DNA from: Flavobacterium soli DSM 19725
GTDB lineage: Bacteria > Bacteroidota > Bacteroidia > Flavobacteriales > Flavobacteriaceae
NCBI RefSeq assembly: GCF_000422705.1
Contig: NZ_AUGO01000008.1
Location: 1-64,000, forward strand
Direction of reading: 5' to 3'
Length of the DNA stretch: 64,000 nucleotides
Below, one piece after another: positions 31,982 through 41,254 of this stretch (positions within the stretch are counted from its first letter, which is position 1; each line of letters begins with the position of its first letter). The position numbers and the translations under genes are program-made. The notes beneath the pieces were generated by a model. That model did no database searches. It was given only the letters and a program-made list of their open reading frames with translations, and had not been told where the DNA came from.

Positions 31982-33370
31982 ATGGTTAAACAAACGACCA
32001 TCAAGAACGAAATTTCTCTAACAGGAGTAGGACTTCACACAGGAAAGGAAGTCAAAATGACCTTTAAACCTGCACCAGTCAACAACGGATTCACTTTCGT
32101 AAGAGTTGATTTGGAAGGACAGCCTATCATTGAAGCTGATGCTAATTATGTTGTGAATACACAAAGAGGCACCAATCTAGAGAAATTAGGTGTAAAAATC
32201 CAAACTTCAGAGCATGTTTTAGCTGCTTTTGTTGGTTGTGATCTAGATAATGTTATTGTAGAATTGAATGCTTCCGAACCGCCAATTATGGACGGTTCAT
32301 CTAAATATTTTGTAGAGGCCATAGAAAAGGCTGGAATAGTTGAGCAAGAAGCCGAACGAAAATATTATGTCGTAAAGGAAGTAATTTCTTTTACTGATGA
32401 AGCTACAGGAAGTGAAATCTTAGTAATGCCAAGCGATGATTATCAAGTGACGGCTATGGTCGATTTTGGTACAAAAGTATTGGGCACTCAAAACGCTACA
32501 ATGAAAAGCATTGCCGATTTCAAAAAAGAAATTGCAAATGCAAGAACTTTCAGTTTTCTTCATGAATTAGAATCATTGTTAGAAAATGGTCTGATCAGAG
32601 GAGGAGATTTAAACAATGCTATCGTTTATGTAGACAAGGAAATCTCTGAATCTACTATGGAAAATCTGAAAGTTGCCTTTGGAAAAGAGAAAATTTCGGT
32701 TAAACCGAATGGAATTCTTGACAACCTGACGTTGCATTATCCTAATGAAGCTGCCCGTCATAAATTGCTTGATGTTGTGGGTGATTTGGCTTTGATTGGA
32801 ACTAGAATCAAAGGAAAAGTTATTGCAAACAAGCCAGGCCATTTTGTAAATACACAATTTGCAAAGAAGATGGCTAAAATCATCAAGATAGAACAAAGAA
32901 ATCACGTTCCCGTATATGATTTGAATCAGGAACCATTAATGGACGTCAATAAAATCATGACAATGTTGCCACACAGGCCTCCATTTTTATTGATTGATAA
33001 AATCTTTGAACTTTCAGATACACACGTTGTAGGTTTGAAAAACGTTACGATGAACGAACCCTTCTTCGTCGGACATTTTCCAGATGCACCTGTAATGCCA
33101 GGAGTTCTAATTGTTGAAGCAATGGCACAATGTGGTGGAATCTTGGTTTTAAGTACAGTTCCAGACCCTGATAATTACCTGACTTTCTTTATGAAAATTG
33201 ACAATGTGAAATTCAAACATAAAGTATTGCCAGGTGATACCTTAATATTCAAATGTGATTTGATTACTCCAATAAGAAGAGGAATCTGTCACATGCAGGC
33301 AAATGCTTACGCAAACGGAAAACTCGTTGCCGAAGCAGAATTAATGGCACAGATTGCCAAAAAACAATAA
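31982..33370 (+). CDS. lpxC/fabZ: Bifunctional LpxC deacetylase / FabZ dehydratase
   Basis: This 462-residue protein fuses two enzymes, as is usual in Bacteroidota. Residues 1-300 are LpxC: LTGVGLHTGKEVKMTFKPAP, the zinc ligand His in SEHVLAAFVGCDLDN, SEPPIMDGSS, then GHFVNTQFAKK-like end. LpxC makes the committed step of lipid A synthesis by removing an acetyl group. Residues 320-462 are FabZ: TMLPHRPPFLLIDKIFEL, GHFPDAPVMPGVLIVEAMAQ with the catalytic His and Glu. FabZ dehydrates 3-hydroxyacyl-ACP. The fusion ties lipid A and fatty acid synthesis, which draw on the same 3-hydroxyacyl pool. lpxA follows after 11 bases. Confidence 0.96.
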   Translation: MVKQTTIKNEISLTGVGLHTGKEVKMTFKPAPVNNGFTFVRVDLEGQPIIEADANYVVNTQRGTNLEKLGVKIQTSEHVLAAFVGCDLDNVIVELNASEPPIMDGSSKYFVEAIEKAGIVEQEAERKYYVVKEVISFTDEATGSEILVMPSDDYQVTAMVDFGTKVLGTQNATMKSIADFKKEIANARTFSFLHELESLLENGLIRGGDLNNAIVYVDKEISESTMENLKVAFGKEKISVKPNGILDNLTLHYPNEAARHKLLDVVGDLALIGTRIKGKVIANKPGHFVNTQFAKKMAKIIKIEQRNHVPVYDLNQEPLMDVNKIMTMLPHRPPFLLIDKIFELSDTHVVGLKNVTMNEPFFVGHFPDAPVMPGVLIVEAMAQCGGILVLSTVPDPDNYLTFFMKIDNVKFKHKVLPGDTLIFKCDLITPIRRGICHMQANAYANGKLVAEAELMAQIAKKQ

Positions 33371-33381
33371 AAAGAAAGTAG

Positions 33382-34167
33382 ATGAATCAACCACTTGCTT
33401 ACGTTCATCCGGGAGCTAAAATAGCTAAAAACGTTGTAATTGAGCCTTTTACAACAATCCATAACAACGTAGTTATTGGAGACGGAACTTGGATAGGTTC
33501 AAATGTTACCATCATGGAAGGTGCAAGAATCGGGAAGAATTGCAATATTTTTCCGGGTGCTGTAATTTCGGCGATACCACAAGATTTAAAATTTGGAGGA
33601 GAAGATTCTCTTGTAATTATAGGAGATAATACGACGATCAGGGAATGTGTAACCATCAACAGAGGAACTGTAGCTTCAGGCCAAACGGTGATTGGAAATA
33701 ATTGTCTTATCATGGCTACGGCTCACATTGCTCACGATTGTCACGTTGGTAATAATGCAATTATTGTAAACGGAGTCCTTTTAGGAGGTCATGTTACAAT
33801 TGGGAATTTTGCCATCATTGGAGGTTTATCAGCTGTACACCAATTTATTAGTGTTGGTGATCACGCTATGATTTCGGGTGGATCTTTGTTGAGAAAAGAT
33901 GTTCCTCCTTATACAAAAGCTGCAAAAGAACCTTTGTCTTATGTAGGAATCAACTCTGTAGGATTGAGAAGAAGAGGTTTTACGACTGAAAAAATCAGAG
34001 AAATTCAAGAAATCTACAGGATTTTATACCAGAAAAATTACAACACCACCCAAGCTTTGGGAATCATCGAAGCAGAGATGGAAGCAACTCCAGAAAGAGA
34101 TGAAATTATCCAGTTTATCAGAAACTCTTCAAGAGGTGTGATGAAAGGATACACGGGAAGCTTCTAA
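33382..34167 (+). CDS. lpxA: LpxA, UDP-GlcNAc O-acyltransferase
   Basis: This 261-residue protein is a left-handed beta-helix with hexapeptide repeats from the start (AKIAKNVVIEPFTTIHNNVV), the motif ISAIPQDLKFGGEDS and catalytic His in MATAHIAHDCHVGNNAIIVN. GGLSAVHQFISVGDHAMISG and a helical C-terminus with VGINSVGLRRRGFTTEKIRE match LpxA. It performs the first step of lipid A synthesis. Length is normal and it sits 11 bases after lpxC-fabZ in the same transcript. Confidence 0.96.
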   Translation: MNQPLAYVHPGAKIAKNVVIEPFTTIHNNVVIGDGTWIGSNVTIMEGARIGKNCNIFPGAVISAIPQDLKFGGEDSLVIIGDNTTIRECVTINRGTVASGQTVIGNNCLIMATAHIAHDCHVGNNAIIVNGVLLGGHVTIGNFAIIGGLSAVHQFISVGDHAMISGGSLLRKDVPPYTKAAKEPLSYVGINSVGLRRRGFTTEKIREIQEIYRILYQKNYNTTQALGIIEAEMEATPERDEIIQFIRNSSRGVMKGYTGSF

Positions 34168-34213
34168 AAGAAAACAAAAAAACAAATTAACAAACAACGA
34201 ATAAAAATATAAA

Positions 34214-34780
34214 ATGGCATCTACATCAGATATTAGAAACGGATTATGCATCAAATTCAATCACGATATTTATAAAATCATTGAATTCTTACACGTAAAA
34301 CCAGGAAAAGGACCAGCTTTTGTTAGAACAAAATTGAAAAGTTTAACAAACGGAAAAGTGTTGGACAACACGTTTTCTGCAGGACATAAAATTGATGAAG
34401 TTCGTGTAGAAACACATGAATTCCAATTCTTATATGCAGAAGGAGATTTGTATAACTTTATGCACACTGAAACCTATGAGCAAATTCAATTGAACAAAGC
34501 AATCCTTGATGCTCCAGATTTGTTGAAAGAAGGAACAACTGTAAAAGTAATCATCAATGCAGAAACAGAAGCTCCTTTATCTGTAGATATGCCTGCTTCT
34601 GTTATTTTGGAAGTTACCTATTCTGAACCAGGAGTGAAAGGAAATACTTCTACAAATGCTACTAAACCAGCAACTGTTGAAACTGGAGCAAATGTAAACG
34701 TTCCGTTGTTCATTAACGAAGGTGATAAAATTAAAATCGATACAGCTACAGGTTCTTATATGGAGCGAGTGAAGGAATAG
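34214..34780 (+). CDS. efp: Translation elongation factor P
   Basis: This 188-residue protein has the EF-P three-domain layout. Domain 1 carries HVKPGKGPAFVRTKLKSL with Lys32 at the tip of the loop that touches the P-site tRNA. Domains 2 and 3 are OB folds (SYSEPGVKGNTSTNATKPAT, INEGDKIKIDTATGSYMERV). EF-P relieves ribosome stalling at poly-proline. It follows lpxA by 46 bases. A start at ATG 34214 gives the standard length. Confidence 0.96.
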   Translation: MASTSDIRNGLCIKFNHDIYKIIEFLHVKPGKGPAFVRTKLKSLTNGKVLDNTFSAGHKIDEVRVETHEFQFLYAEGDLYNFMHTETYEQIQLNKAILDAPDLLKEGTTVKVIINAETEAPLSVDMPASVILEVTYSEPGVKGNTSTNATKPATVETGANVNVPLFINEGDKIKIDTATGSYMERVKE

Positions 34781-34782
34781 TT

Positions 34783-34837
34783 TGCAGTGTTCAGTTTTCA
34801 GTTTACAGTACTGAACACTGAACACTGAACACTGAAT
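34783..34837. repeat. Inverted ACTGAACACTG repeat between efp and the second LpxD-like gene
   Basis: The left half has CAGTGTTCAGTTTTCAGTTT. The right half has ACTGAACACTGAACACTGAA, three near-copies of ACTGAAC. Together they can fold into a hairpin. The same words appear at 42011-42056. It may end part of the transcript or be a dispersed intergenic repeat. Confidence 0.7.
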
Positions 34838-34846
34838 ACTAACTAT

Positions 34847-35776
34847 ATGAAGTTTCCAAAAATCCATTCTTTAAAAGAAATTGCCACGATAATCAATTGT
34901 GAGTATGTAGGTAATGAAGATTTTCCAGTTCACGGTATGAATGAAATTCATGTGGTGGAGAATGGGGATATTGTTTTTGTAGACCATCCAAAATATTACG
35001 ACAAGGCGTTGCAATCTGCAGCAACAATCGTTTTGATCAATAAAAATGTTGAATGTCCGGAAGGAAAAGCACTTTTAATTTCGGATGACCCTTTTAGGGA
35101 TTTCAATAAATTGACCCATCATTTCCGACCTTTTCAATTTTCGAATGTTGCCATTTCGGCTTCCGCCAAAATAGGAGAGGGCACCATCATTCAGCCGAAT
35201 TCATTCATTGGAAATAATGTTACCATAGGCAAGAATTGCTTGATTCATTCCAATGTTTCTATTTATGATAATACCATAATTGGAGATAATGTGATGATTC
35301 ATGCCGGAACCATACTTGGAGCTGATGCTTTTTATTATAAAAAGCGTGAAGAAGGTTTCGATCAATTGATTTCTGGCGGTAGAGTAGTAATTGAAGATAA
35401 TGTTGGAATTGGGGCACTTTGCACGATTGACAAGGGGGTTACTGGCGATACCACAATTGGAGAAGGAACAAAAATCGATAACCAAGTGCATGTTGGACAT
35501 GACACTATTATCGGAAAAAAATGCTTGATTGCTTCACAGACCGGAATTGCAGGTTGTGTGATTATTGAGGACGAAGTTACGCTTTGGGGACAAGTTGGAA
35601 CCACAAGTGGCATAAGAATAGGTTCGAAAGCGGTGATAATGGGGCAAACAGGAGTAACAAAATCTGTAGAGGGTGGAAAAACCTACTTCGGAACGCCAAT
35701 AGAAGAGTCCCGTGAAAAGCTAAAGCAATTGGCCAATATCAAAAAAATACCCGAAATACTCGAAAAATTAAAATAA
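34847..35776 (+). CDS. Second LpxD-like hexapeptide acyltransferase
   Basis: This 309-residue protein has the LpxD layout: an N-terminal domain ([40 protein letters not shown]) and a hexapeptide-repeat beta-helix ([20 protein letters not shown]). The catalytic-type His sits in [20 protein letters not shown]. Its sequence differs strongly from lpxD at 30937, and the C-terminus is short and charged. It could acylate a different UDP-sugar (for example, another lipid A-like or surface glycan) or be a lipid A paralogue with altered chain choice. It follows efp and overlaps the next gene by one base. Confidence 0.75.
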   Translation: MKFPKIHSLKEIATIINCEYVGNEDFPVHGMNEIHVVENGDIVFVDHPKYYDKALQSAATIVLINKNVECPEGKALLISDDPFRDFNKLTHHFRPFQFSNVAISASAKIGEGTIIQPNSFIGNNVTIGKNCLIHSNVSIYDNTIIGDNVMIHAGTILGADAFYYKKREEGFDQLISGGRVVIEDNVGIGALCTIDKGVTGDTTIGEGTKIDNQVHVGHDTIIGKKCLIASQTGIAGCVIIEDEVTLWGQVGTTSGIRIGSKAVIMGQTGVTKSVEGGKTYFGTPIEESREKLKQLANIKKIPEILEKLK

Positions 35777-36141
35777 TGATGTCTGCTAAAAAAATAGTTC
35801 AGGATTTTTATAAATCAGATGCCTTAATAGACGCTTCAGTAATGAGCGAGTTCTTGCATCCTGAGATAATTTTAGAATGGAACAGTTCAAAAGGTTTTTT
35901 GAAACTGGGTTATGATGAAATTCTAGCCATCACTGCTGAAATGAGCAAGGCTTATGTTCGTTCAAAAGCACGGATCAACTTGATGGTTGTGGAAGGCAAT
36001 ATTGTTTCGCTTCGCTATTCTCATTATGTAAAAACCATTGAAAACCCAAGAGAAGAAATGCTTTTGGCACACTTCTTTGTAATCTGGGAAATCAAGGACG
36101 GTAAACTTTTCCGAGGTTACCAAATGAGTCAACTTTCATAA
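35776..36141 (+). CDS. NTF2-like (SnoaL-type) small protein
   Basis: This 121-residue protein starts with the overlapping ATG after the LpxD-like stop. It has a cone-shaped fold pattern of the nuclear-transport-factor-2 superfamily: IVQDFYKSDALIDASVMSEFLHPEIILEWNS, YDEILAITAEMSKAYVRSK, and HFFVIWEIKDGKLFRGYQMS. Such proteins bind small hydrophobic ligands or catalyse isomerisation. No catalytic Asp/His pair can be assigned. Coupled translation with the acyltransferase suggests a shared process. Confidence 0.6.
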   Translation: MMSAKKIVQDFYKSDALIDASVMSEFLHPEIILEWNSSKGFLKLGYDEILAITAEMSKAYVRSKARINLMVVEGNIVSLRYSHYVKTIENPREEMLLAHFFVIWEIKDGKLFRGYQMSQLS

Positions 36142-36181
36142 TTTATTCTCAAAAAAACTTTCCAATTAGGTCTCAAAACCT

Positions 36182-36189
36182 TACTTTTG
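36182..36189 (+). promoter_or_regulatory. -7 promoter element of sucD
   Basis: TACTTTTG matches TAnnTTTG and lies 36 bases before the sucD ATG. No TTG at the exact -33 spacing is clear. sucD therefore likely has its own promoter after the acyltransferase/NTF2 pair. Confidence 0.45.
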
Positions 36190-36225
36190 CATCACTATTT
36201 CAAAAAATAATTAAAAATATATATT

Positions 36226-37098
36226 ATGAGCGTTTTAGTTAATAAAGATTCTAAAATAATTGTTCAGGGTTTTACAGGAAGTGAAGGAACTTTTCACGCT
36301 TCTCAAATGATTGAATACGGAACAAACGTTGTAGGTGGTGTAACACCAGGAAAAGGTGGAACAACACATTTAGATCGTCCAGTTTTCAACACTGTAAAAG
36401 ATGCTGTAGAACAAGCTGGAGCTGATACCACTATCATTTTCGTTCCGCCAGCTTTTGCTGCTGATGCAATTATGGAAGCTGCTGATGCTGGAATCAAAGT
36501 AATTATCACAATTACAGAAGGTATTCCAGTTGCAGATATGATTAAGGCTTACGCTTATATTCAAAATAAAGAATGTCGTCTAATCGGGCCAAACTGTCCT
36601 GGTGTTATTACTCCAGGTGAAGCAAAAGTAGGTATCATGCCAGGTTTTGTTTTCAAAAAAGGAACTGTTGGTATCGTTTCTAAATCAGGAACTTTAACCT
36701 ACGAAGCGGCTGACCAAGTTGTAAAACAAGGTTTGGGAATCACAACAGCTATCGGAATCGGTGGAGATCCAATTATTGGAACTACAACTAAGGAAGCTGT
36801 AGAATTGTTGATGAACGACCCAGAAACTGAAATCATTATCATGATTGGAGAAATTGGTGGACAACTAGAAGCTGATGCTGCTAAATGGGTAAAAGCTGAT
36901 GGTAATCGTAAACCAGTTGTTGGTTTCATTGCTGGGGAAACTGCTCCAAAAGGAAGAACAATGGGTCACGCAGGTGCGATTGTTGGTGGTGCTGATGATA
37001 CAGCCGAAGCTAAAAAACGTATCATGAGAGAATGTGGAATCCACGTTGTTGACTCTCCAGCAGAAATTGGTAAAAAAGTAAAAGAAGTACTTGGGTAA
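36226..37098 (+). CDS. sucD: Succinate-CoA ligase alpha subunit
   Basis: This 290-residue protein has the CoA-binding Rossmann start ([22 protein letters not shown]), [40 protein letters not shown], and the active-site phospho-His in [12 protein letters not shown]. It catalyses succinyl-CoA + Pi + NDP to succinate in the TCA cycle together with SucC, which is not in the window. A terminator follows at 37125. Length is normal. The start fits the -7 promoter element at 36182. Confidence 0.96.
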   Translation: MSVLVNKDSKIIVQGFTGSEGTFHASQMIEYGTNVVGGVTPGKGGTTHLDRPVFNTVKDAVEQAGADTTIIFVPPAFAADAIMEAADAGIKVIITITEGIPVADMIKAYAYIQNKECRLIGPNCPGVITPGEAKVGIMPGFVFKKGTVGIVSKSGTLTYEAADQVVKQGLGITTAIGIGGDPIIGTTTKEAVELLMNDPETEIIIMIGEIGGQLEADAAKWVKADGNRKPVVGFIAGETAPKGRTMGHAGAIVGGADDTAEAKKRIMRECGIHVVDSPAEIGKKVKEVLG

Positions 37099-37124
37099 TC
37101 TCCAAGATGCAAATAATAAATTCC

Positions 37125-37153
37125 AAAGCTCCGCTTCATGTGGAGCTTTTTGT
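37125..37153 (+). terminator. sucD terminator
   Basis: AAAGCTCC (37125-37132) pairs with GGAGCTTT (37142-37149), followed by a T-rich run. It lies 27 bases after the sucD stop. Confidence 0.8.
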
Positions 37154-37204
37154 TTCCATAATCTCACTTAGAGCCTTCGTGCCTTTGTGGCAAAATAAAA
37201 TAAG

Positions 37205-37633
37205 ATGTATAAAGAATTAAAGAAATTCAAAACCCAAAATACCTTCACGTTCACTCAGGAAGATAGCCTAGAAACCGTTTGCAATGCTCCAGAATCAGGG
37301 AGTGGTGTTTTTATGGTATATGCTGTAGAGGGAGAAGAGAAAGAATTGATCATGGTAGGTTCTACGGGAACTATCCAAAACGATGGAACATTGAAAATCA
37401 AAAACGGCGGACTTTATGACAAGATTGTAAACGGACACCAATTTGCCAAAACAGGAAGAAAATATTCTTGGCCAGCCCAGATGAAACTCGAAAACATCGA
37501 GCGTCTTGAAGTGTCTTGGTATGAAACCTTCAACGAAAAGAACAAGGTAATCCCTACTTTCGTAGAAGGACAAGTGCTGCAAAACTTTCTAGACGAAAAG
37601 GGAAGATTGCCTAGATGGAATGTGGCGTTCTAA
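37205..37633 (+). CDS. Small protein of unknown function, possible GIY-YIG-like fold
   Basis: This 142-residue soluble protein has no signal peptide. The segment GSGVFMVYAVEGEEKELIMV followed by GSTGTIQNDG has the spacing of a GIY...YIG nuclease core (GVF/MVG). Later GGLYDKIVNGHQF, RKYSWPAQMKLE and WYETF could supply the Arg/Glu/Tyr positions. The match is by eye and lacks the exact GIY and YIG triplets, so a different fold is possible. It stands alone after sucD. Confidence 0.45.
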   Translation: MYKELKKFKTQNTFTFTQEDSLETVCNAPESGSGVFMVYAVEGEEKELIMVGSTGTIQNDGTLKIKNGGLYDKIVNGHQFAKTGRKYSWPAQMKLENIERLEVSWYETFNEKNKVIPTFVEGQVLQNFLDEKGRLPRWNVAF

Positions 37634-37660
37634 GAAGAAACAAAAATAATCATCAAAATT

Positions 37661-37687
37661 CTTACAAGTTGTAAGGCTTTTTTTATT
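37661..37687 (+). terminator. Short hairpin with T run after the 142-residue gene
   Basis: CTTACA (37661-37666) and TGTAAG (37670-37675) form a 6-bp stem with a 3-base loop, followed by a T-rich run (37678-37684). It lies 27 bases after the stop. Confidence 0.55.
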
Positions 37688-37705
37688 TCAAACAATTGAT
37701 TTTTA

Positions 37706-37713
37706 TATATTTG
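37706..37713 (+). promoter_or_regulatory. -7 promoter element of the T9SS leucine-rich-repeat gene
   Basis: TATATTTG matches TAnnTTTG and lies 18 bases before the ATG at 37732. It argues against the upstream TTG/ATG starts in the same frame. Confidence 0.5.
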
Positions 37714-37731
37714 AGGACTTATATTTATTTT

Positions 37732-40017
37732 ATGAAAAAACTTTACTTTTTGGTGGTGGCGTTGTTTGCATGTGTGAACATGAGAGGACAAATTATAGAC
37801 TTTTCGGATGCTAATTTCAAAGCAAAACTGTTGCAAGCTGAAGAAGGGTCGTTTATAGCTTTTGATTCCGAAGGAAATACTATGAAAATTGATGGTAATG
37901 AGGATGGTGAGATAGAATTGAATGAGGCATTAGCAGTACATGGGTTAAATGTATATCCAAATATTTCTAATTTGAGCGGAATTGAATTTTTTACTAATTT
38001 AAAAAGTCTGTACATACCTGATAACAATTTATCAGGAATAGTGGATTTTTCACCTTTAATTAATCTAACGTATTTGAATTGTAATGATAGTTTTAATTTA
38101 GTAACTACTAATGGCATTAATATTTCTGGTCTTAATCTCAAAACTCTATATTGTAATAACAATAAAATTATATCCTTAAATCTTTCGGATGCTCCTAACT
38201 TGGAGTTTTTAGATTGCTCATGGAACCAAATGCTAAGTTTGGATGTAAGTTCAAATCCTTTGATTAAGGAGTTAAGTTGTTCTTTTAATAATTTAAGCTC
38301 TCTTGAATTAGAAGGATTAACAGAACTAACAAAATTAAGTTGTAATAATAATGTTTTAGAATCACTTAATCTATCTGATTGTTTACAATTAGATCAACTT
38401 TATTGTTCTTTTAATGATTTTATAAATTTGGACTTGGTTTATTCATCTGATCTTTCTATTGTTAGTGCAGGTCCCAATTATTTTTTGGAAAATGCTTTTA
38501 TAAAAGGAAATACAAATATTTTATTTAATTTAAGTGAGTGTCCAAGTCTAAAATATCTTTGTGTTGATGATAGTAAAATAGAAATAGCAGAAAATCTTGT
38601 AACCGAATTAGGCTATACGGATTGTGAAGTCAACTCTTACTGCTCCTTTACTCCCGGAGGTGAATATTATACAATTAATGGAACAAATATTCTCGACTCC
38701 AATAACAATGGTTGTGATGTATCAGATGCAATCCTTCCAAATCTAAAACTTAATATAACAGATGGGACTATAACTGGAAGCCTAATATCCAATCAATCAG
38801 GAGAATATTATATTCCAGTTCAAGCAGGAAACCATACCATAACTCCAGTATTAGAAAACCCCACCTATTTCAATATTTCGCCAACAGCTGTAAGTGTTAC
38901 TTTCCCTGAAACCGCAAGTCCCTTCATACAAAATTTCTGCATCACGCCAAATGGTTTTCATCAGGATGTTGAGGTAACGATTGTTCCTATAGATGCTGCC
39001 GTTCCAGGTTTTAATGCTCATTATAAAATTATCTACAAGAATAAAGGAAATGTTTCTATCGCTATGGGAACCGTAGGTTTAAACTATAATGATGAAGTGT
39101 TAGATTTTGTTTCAGCTAACCCTACTTCGGAGGTGCTACCCGTTGGATCATTGTTTTGGACATTCCTGAACCTTCAACCTTTTGAAACCCGAACGATTGA
39201 TGTGTCTTTCAATCTGAACTCTCCTATGGAAACTCCAGCACTCAACGGTGATGATATACTTACATTCGAAGCTTCAGCAGATACAAGTGTAGGAGAGGAT
39301 GATAATCCAATTGATAATGTCATGAATTTTCAACAAACCGTTGTCAACTCCTTCGATCCGAATGATAAAACCTGCCTCGAAGGAACTGCCATCACGCCAG
39401 ACATGATCGGGCAATACGTTCACTACATGATCCGCTTTGAAAATACCGGAACCTTTGCTGCACAAAACATCGTAGTAAAAGACATGATTGATACCGCAAA
39501 ATTTGATGTTTCAAGTTTGATTGCCCTAAACGGAAGCCATCCATATGTAACCCGAATCACAGGAAATAAAGTAGAATTCATGTTCGAAAACATAAACCTG
39601 CCTTTTGATAATGCCAATAACGATGGCTATGTAGTTTTCAAAATCAAAACCTTGCCAACTTTAGCTTTGGGCGACAGCTTCAGCAACACGGCCAGCATCT
39701 ATTTTGATTTTAACTTCCCAATTGTTACTGAACCTGCCGTTACAACTTTTGCAGAACTTGGAACACTAGATTTTGAGTTTAACAATTATTTTACTTTATA
39801 TCCAAATCCTACTAATGGTATCTTGAACATTACCTCAAAACAAGCTATCGAGTTGCAAACTGTCAGTATCTACAACACTTTAGGACAATTGGTAGTTTCA
39901 GTGCCAAATGCTAAAGGTGTGAATACTGTTGATGTTTCAAGACTTTCAACTGGGAATTATTTTATCAAAGTAGTTTCGGATAGGGGAATATCGAATGCGA
40001 AGTTTGTCAAAAAATAA
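37732..40017 (+). CDS. T9SS-secreted protein with leucine-rich repeats
   Basis: I chose the ATG at 37732, which gives a signal peptide (MKKLYFLVVALFACVNMRGQ) and 761 residues. Residues 70-300 hold about ten irregular leucine-rich repeats of the form LxxLxCxxNxLxxLxLS (LKTLYCNNNKIISLNLSD, LEFLDCSWNQMLSLDVSS). A prealbumin-like domain follows, then a DUF11/DUF7619-type stretch (FDPNDKTCLEG, YMIRFENTGTFAAQNIVVKD) and a T9SS type A sorting tail (FTLYPNPTNGILNITS, LSTGNYFIKV, ending KFVKK). It is exported by T9SS to the surface, probably as an adhesin. The LRR half is markedly more AT-rich than the second half. Confidence 0.85.
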   Translation: MKKLYFLVVALFACVNMRGQIIDFSDANFKAKLLQAEEGSFIAFDSEGNTMKIDGNEDGEIELNEALAVHGLNVYPNISNLSGIEFFTNLKSLYIPDNNLSGIVDFSPLINLTYLNCNDSFNLVTTNGINISGLNLKTLYCNNNKIISLNLSDAPNLEFLDCSWNQMLSLDVSSNPLIKELSCSFNNLSSLELEGLTELTKLSCNNNVLESLNLSDCLQLDQLYCSFNDFINLDLVYSSDLSIVSAGPNYFLENAFIKGNTNILFNLSECPSLKYLCVDDSKIEIAENLVTELGYTDCEVNSYCSFTPGGEYYTINGTNILDSNNNGCDVSDAILPNLKLNITDGTITGSLISNQSGEYYIPVQAGNHTITPVLENPTYFNISPTAVSVTFPETASPFIQNFCITPNGFHQDVEVTIVPIDAAVPGFNAHYKIIYKNKGNVSIAMGTVGLNYNDEVLDFVSANPTSEVLPVGSLFWTFLNLQPFETRTIDVSFNLNSPMETPALNGDDILTFEASADTSVGEDDNPIDNVMNFQQTVVNSFDPNDKTCLEGTAITPDMIGQYVHYMIRFENTGTFAAQNIVVKDMIDTAKFDVSSLIALNGSHPYVTRITGNKVEFMFENINLPFDNANNDGYVVFKIKTLPTLALGDSFSNTASIYFDFNFPIVTEPAVTTFAELGTLDFEFNNYFTLYPNPTNGILNITSKQAIELQTVSIYNTLGQLVVSVPNAKGVNTVDVSRLSTGNYFIKVVSDRGISNAKFVKK

Positions 40018-40036
40018 TAGCAAAAAATCCAAAACC

Positions 40037-40066
40037 AAAGCCTTGTAAATCACAAGGCTTTTTTTG
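40037..40066 (+). terminator. Terminator of the T9SS leucine-rich-repeat gene
   Basis: AAAGCCTTGT (40037-40046) pairs with ACAAGGCTTT (40052-40061) and is followed by a T run. It lies 20 bases past the stop. Confidence 0.85.
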
Positions 40067-40121
40067 TGGAAAAAATCCCTCGGAATTTCCTTCAACACTT
40101 CTTAATAAGGGAAATAAAGAG

Positions 40122-40129
40122 TAGCTTTG
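40122..40129 (+). promoter_or_regulatory. -7 promoter element of the TerC gene
   Basis: TAGCTTTG matches TAnnTTTG and lies 28 bases before the ATG at 40158. There is no room for, and no sign of, a yybP-ykoY manganese riboswitch in the leader. Confidence 0.45.
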
Positions 40130-40157
40130 TTACGCAAAAAAAAACAAATCTTACATA

Positions 40158-41147
40158 ATGGATAACTTAATTAATCATCCTGGACTTCTCACCATTTTTA
40201 CTGTCGTAATTATTGTCATGTTACTACTCGATTTGGGTGTTTTCAACAAAAACAGTCATGTAGTTTCCAACAAAGAAGCGATTTCATGGTCGGTAGTTTG
40301 GATTGGGCTTTCAATGCTTTTTAGCGGATTCATTTATTACTATATGGGAATTGAGAAATTTTCACAATTTCAATCTGCCTATTGGATCGAGAAAGCCTTA
40401 TCGGTTGATAATCTATTTGTATTTATACTTGTTTTTGGATTTTTTAATGTACCAAAAGAAAACCATCACAAAGTATTGTTTTGGGGAATCATTGGAGCAT
40501 TGATTATGAGGGCCATCTTTATTTTTACAGGTGTCGAGCTCATCAAGATGACCTATTTACCAGAGATGGACATTATGGGCTATAGTTTGAGAATCAATGT
40601 TGTGATGACCTTATTTGGTATTTTTTTGATTTATGCAGGAATAAAATCATGGTTTGCCAAAGAAGATAATGACGAGAACAAGGATTTTAATAAAAGTCCA
40701 GGTGCAAAATTGGTGCACAAGTTTTTCAACGTAAGTAAGAATTATGACGGAGATAAATTCTTCACCATCGAAAACGGAAAAAAATTAGCAACGCCTTTAT
40801 TAGTGGTTGTAGCAGTAATTGAATTCACGGATTTGCTTTTTGCAGTCGATTCGATACCTGCCATTTTCGCTATCGCTCCAGACGATCCTTTTATTTTATA
40901 TACTTCCAATATCTTCGCCATCCTCGGACTTAGGGCATTGTATTTCTTGTTGGCCAATTTCATCCATTTGTTCAGCAAGTTAAAATACGGTTTGGCAATC
41001 ATTCTGACTTTTATTGGAATAAAAATGGTTATCGCTCCATTTTATCACATCGATTCGTTGCATTCGTTGATGGTTGTGGGTGGAGTTTTAGTGCTATCGG
41101 TTTTGGCATCTGTTGCATTTCCAGACAAAGAAGAAACCCATTCATAG
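40158..41147 (+). CDS. TerC/Alx family membrane protein
   Basis: This 329-residue membrane protein has about nine hydrophobic segments. The TerC-type acidic motifs are present: ALSVDNLFVFILVFGFF in the N half and FAVDSIPAIFAIAPDDPF in the second half. These Asp residues line the metal route in the family. TerC/Alx proteins are thought to move manganese or other metals out, often to metallate exported proteins; some confer tellurite resistance. No tellurite genes are near. It probably exports manganese here. Confidence 0.93.
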   Translation: MDNLINHPGLLTIFTVVIIVMLLLDLGVFNKNSHVVSNKEAISWSVVWIGLSMLFSGFIYYYMGIEKFSQFQSAYWIEKALSVDNLFVFILVFGFFNVPKENHHKVLFWGIIGALIMRAIFIFTGVELIKMTYLPEMDIMGYSLRINVVMTLFGIFLIYAGIKSWFAKEDNDENKDFNKSPGAKLVHKFFNVSKNYDGDKFFTIENGKKLATPLLVVVAVIEFTDLLFAVDSIPAIFAIAPDDPFILYTSNIFAILGLRALYFLLANFIHLFSKLKYGLAIILTFIGIKMVIAPFYHIDSLHSLMVVGGVLVLSVLASVAFPDKEETHS

Positions 41148-41211
41148 GAATTTTCAACACATCAAACGTCTTAAATAAACGTTATAATCCACTATTTTTG
41201 GCTTAAATTCT

Positions 41212-41219
41212 TATATTTG
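41212..41219 (+). promoter_or_regulatory. -7 promoter element of fabG
   Basis: TATATTTG matches TAnnTTTG and lies 35 bases before the ATG at 41255. A second match, TATTTTTG at 41193-41200, is 19 bases upstream, so the exact promoter is uncertain. Confidence 0.45.
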
Positions 41220-41254
41220 TCCAAACAAACTAAGCAAATTAAAACATACATATA

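Noticed and set aside
40066..40158. yybP-ykoY riboswitch before the TerC gene
   Set aside because: The leader is too short after the promoter and lacks the conserved helix words.
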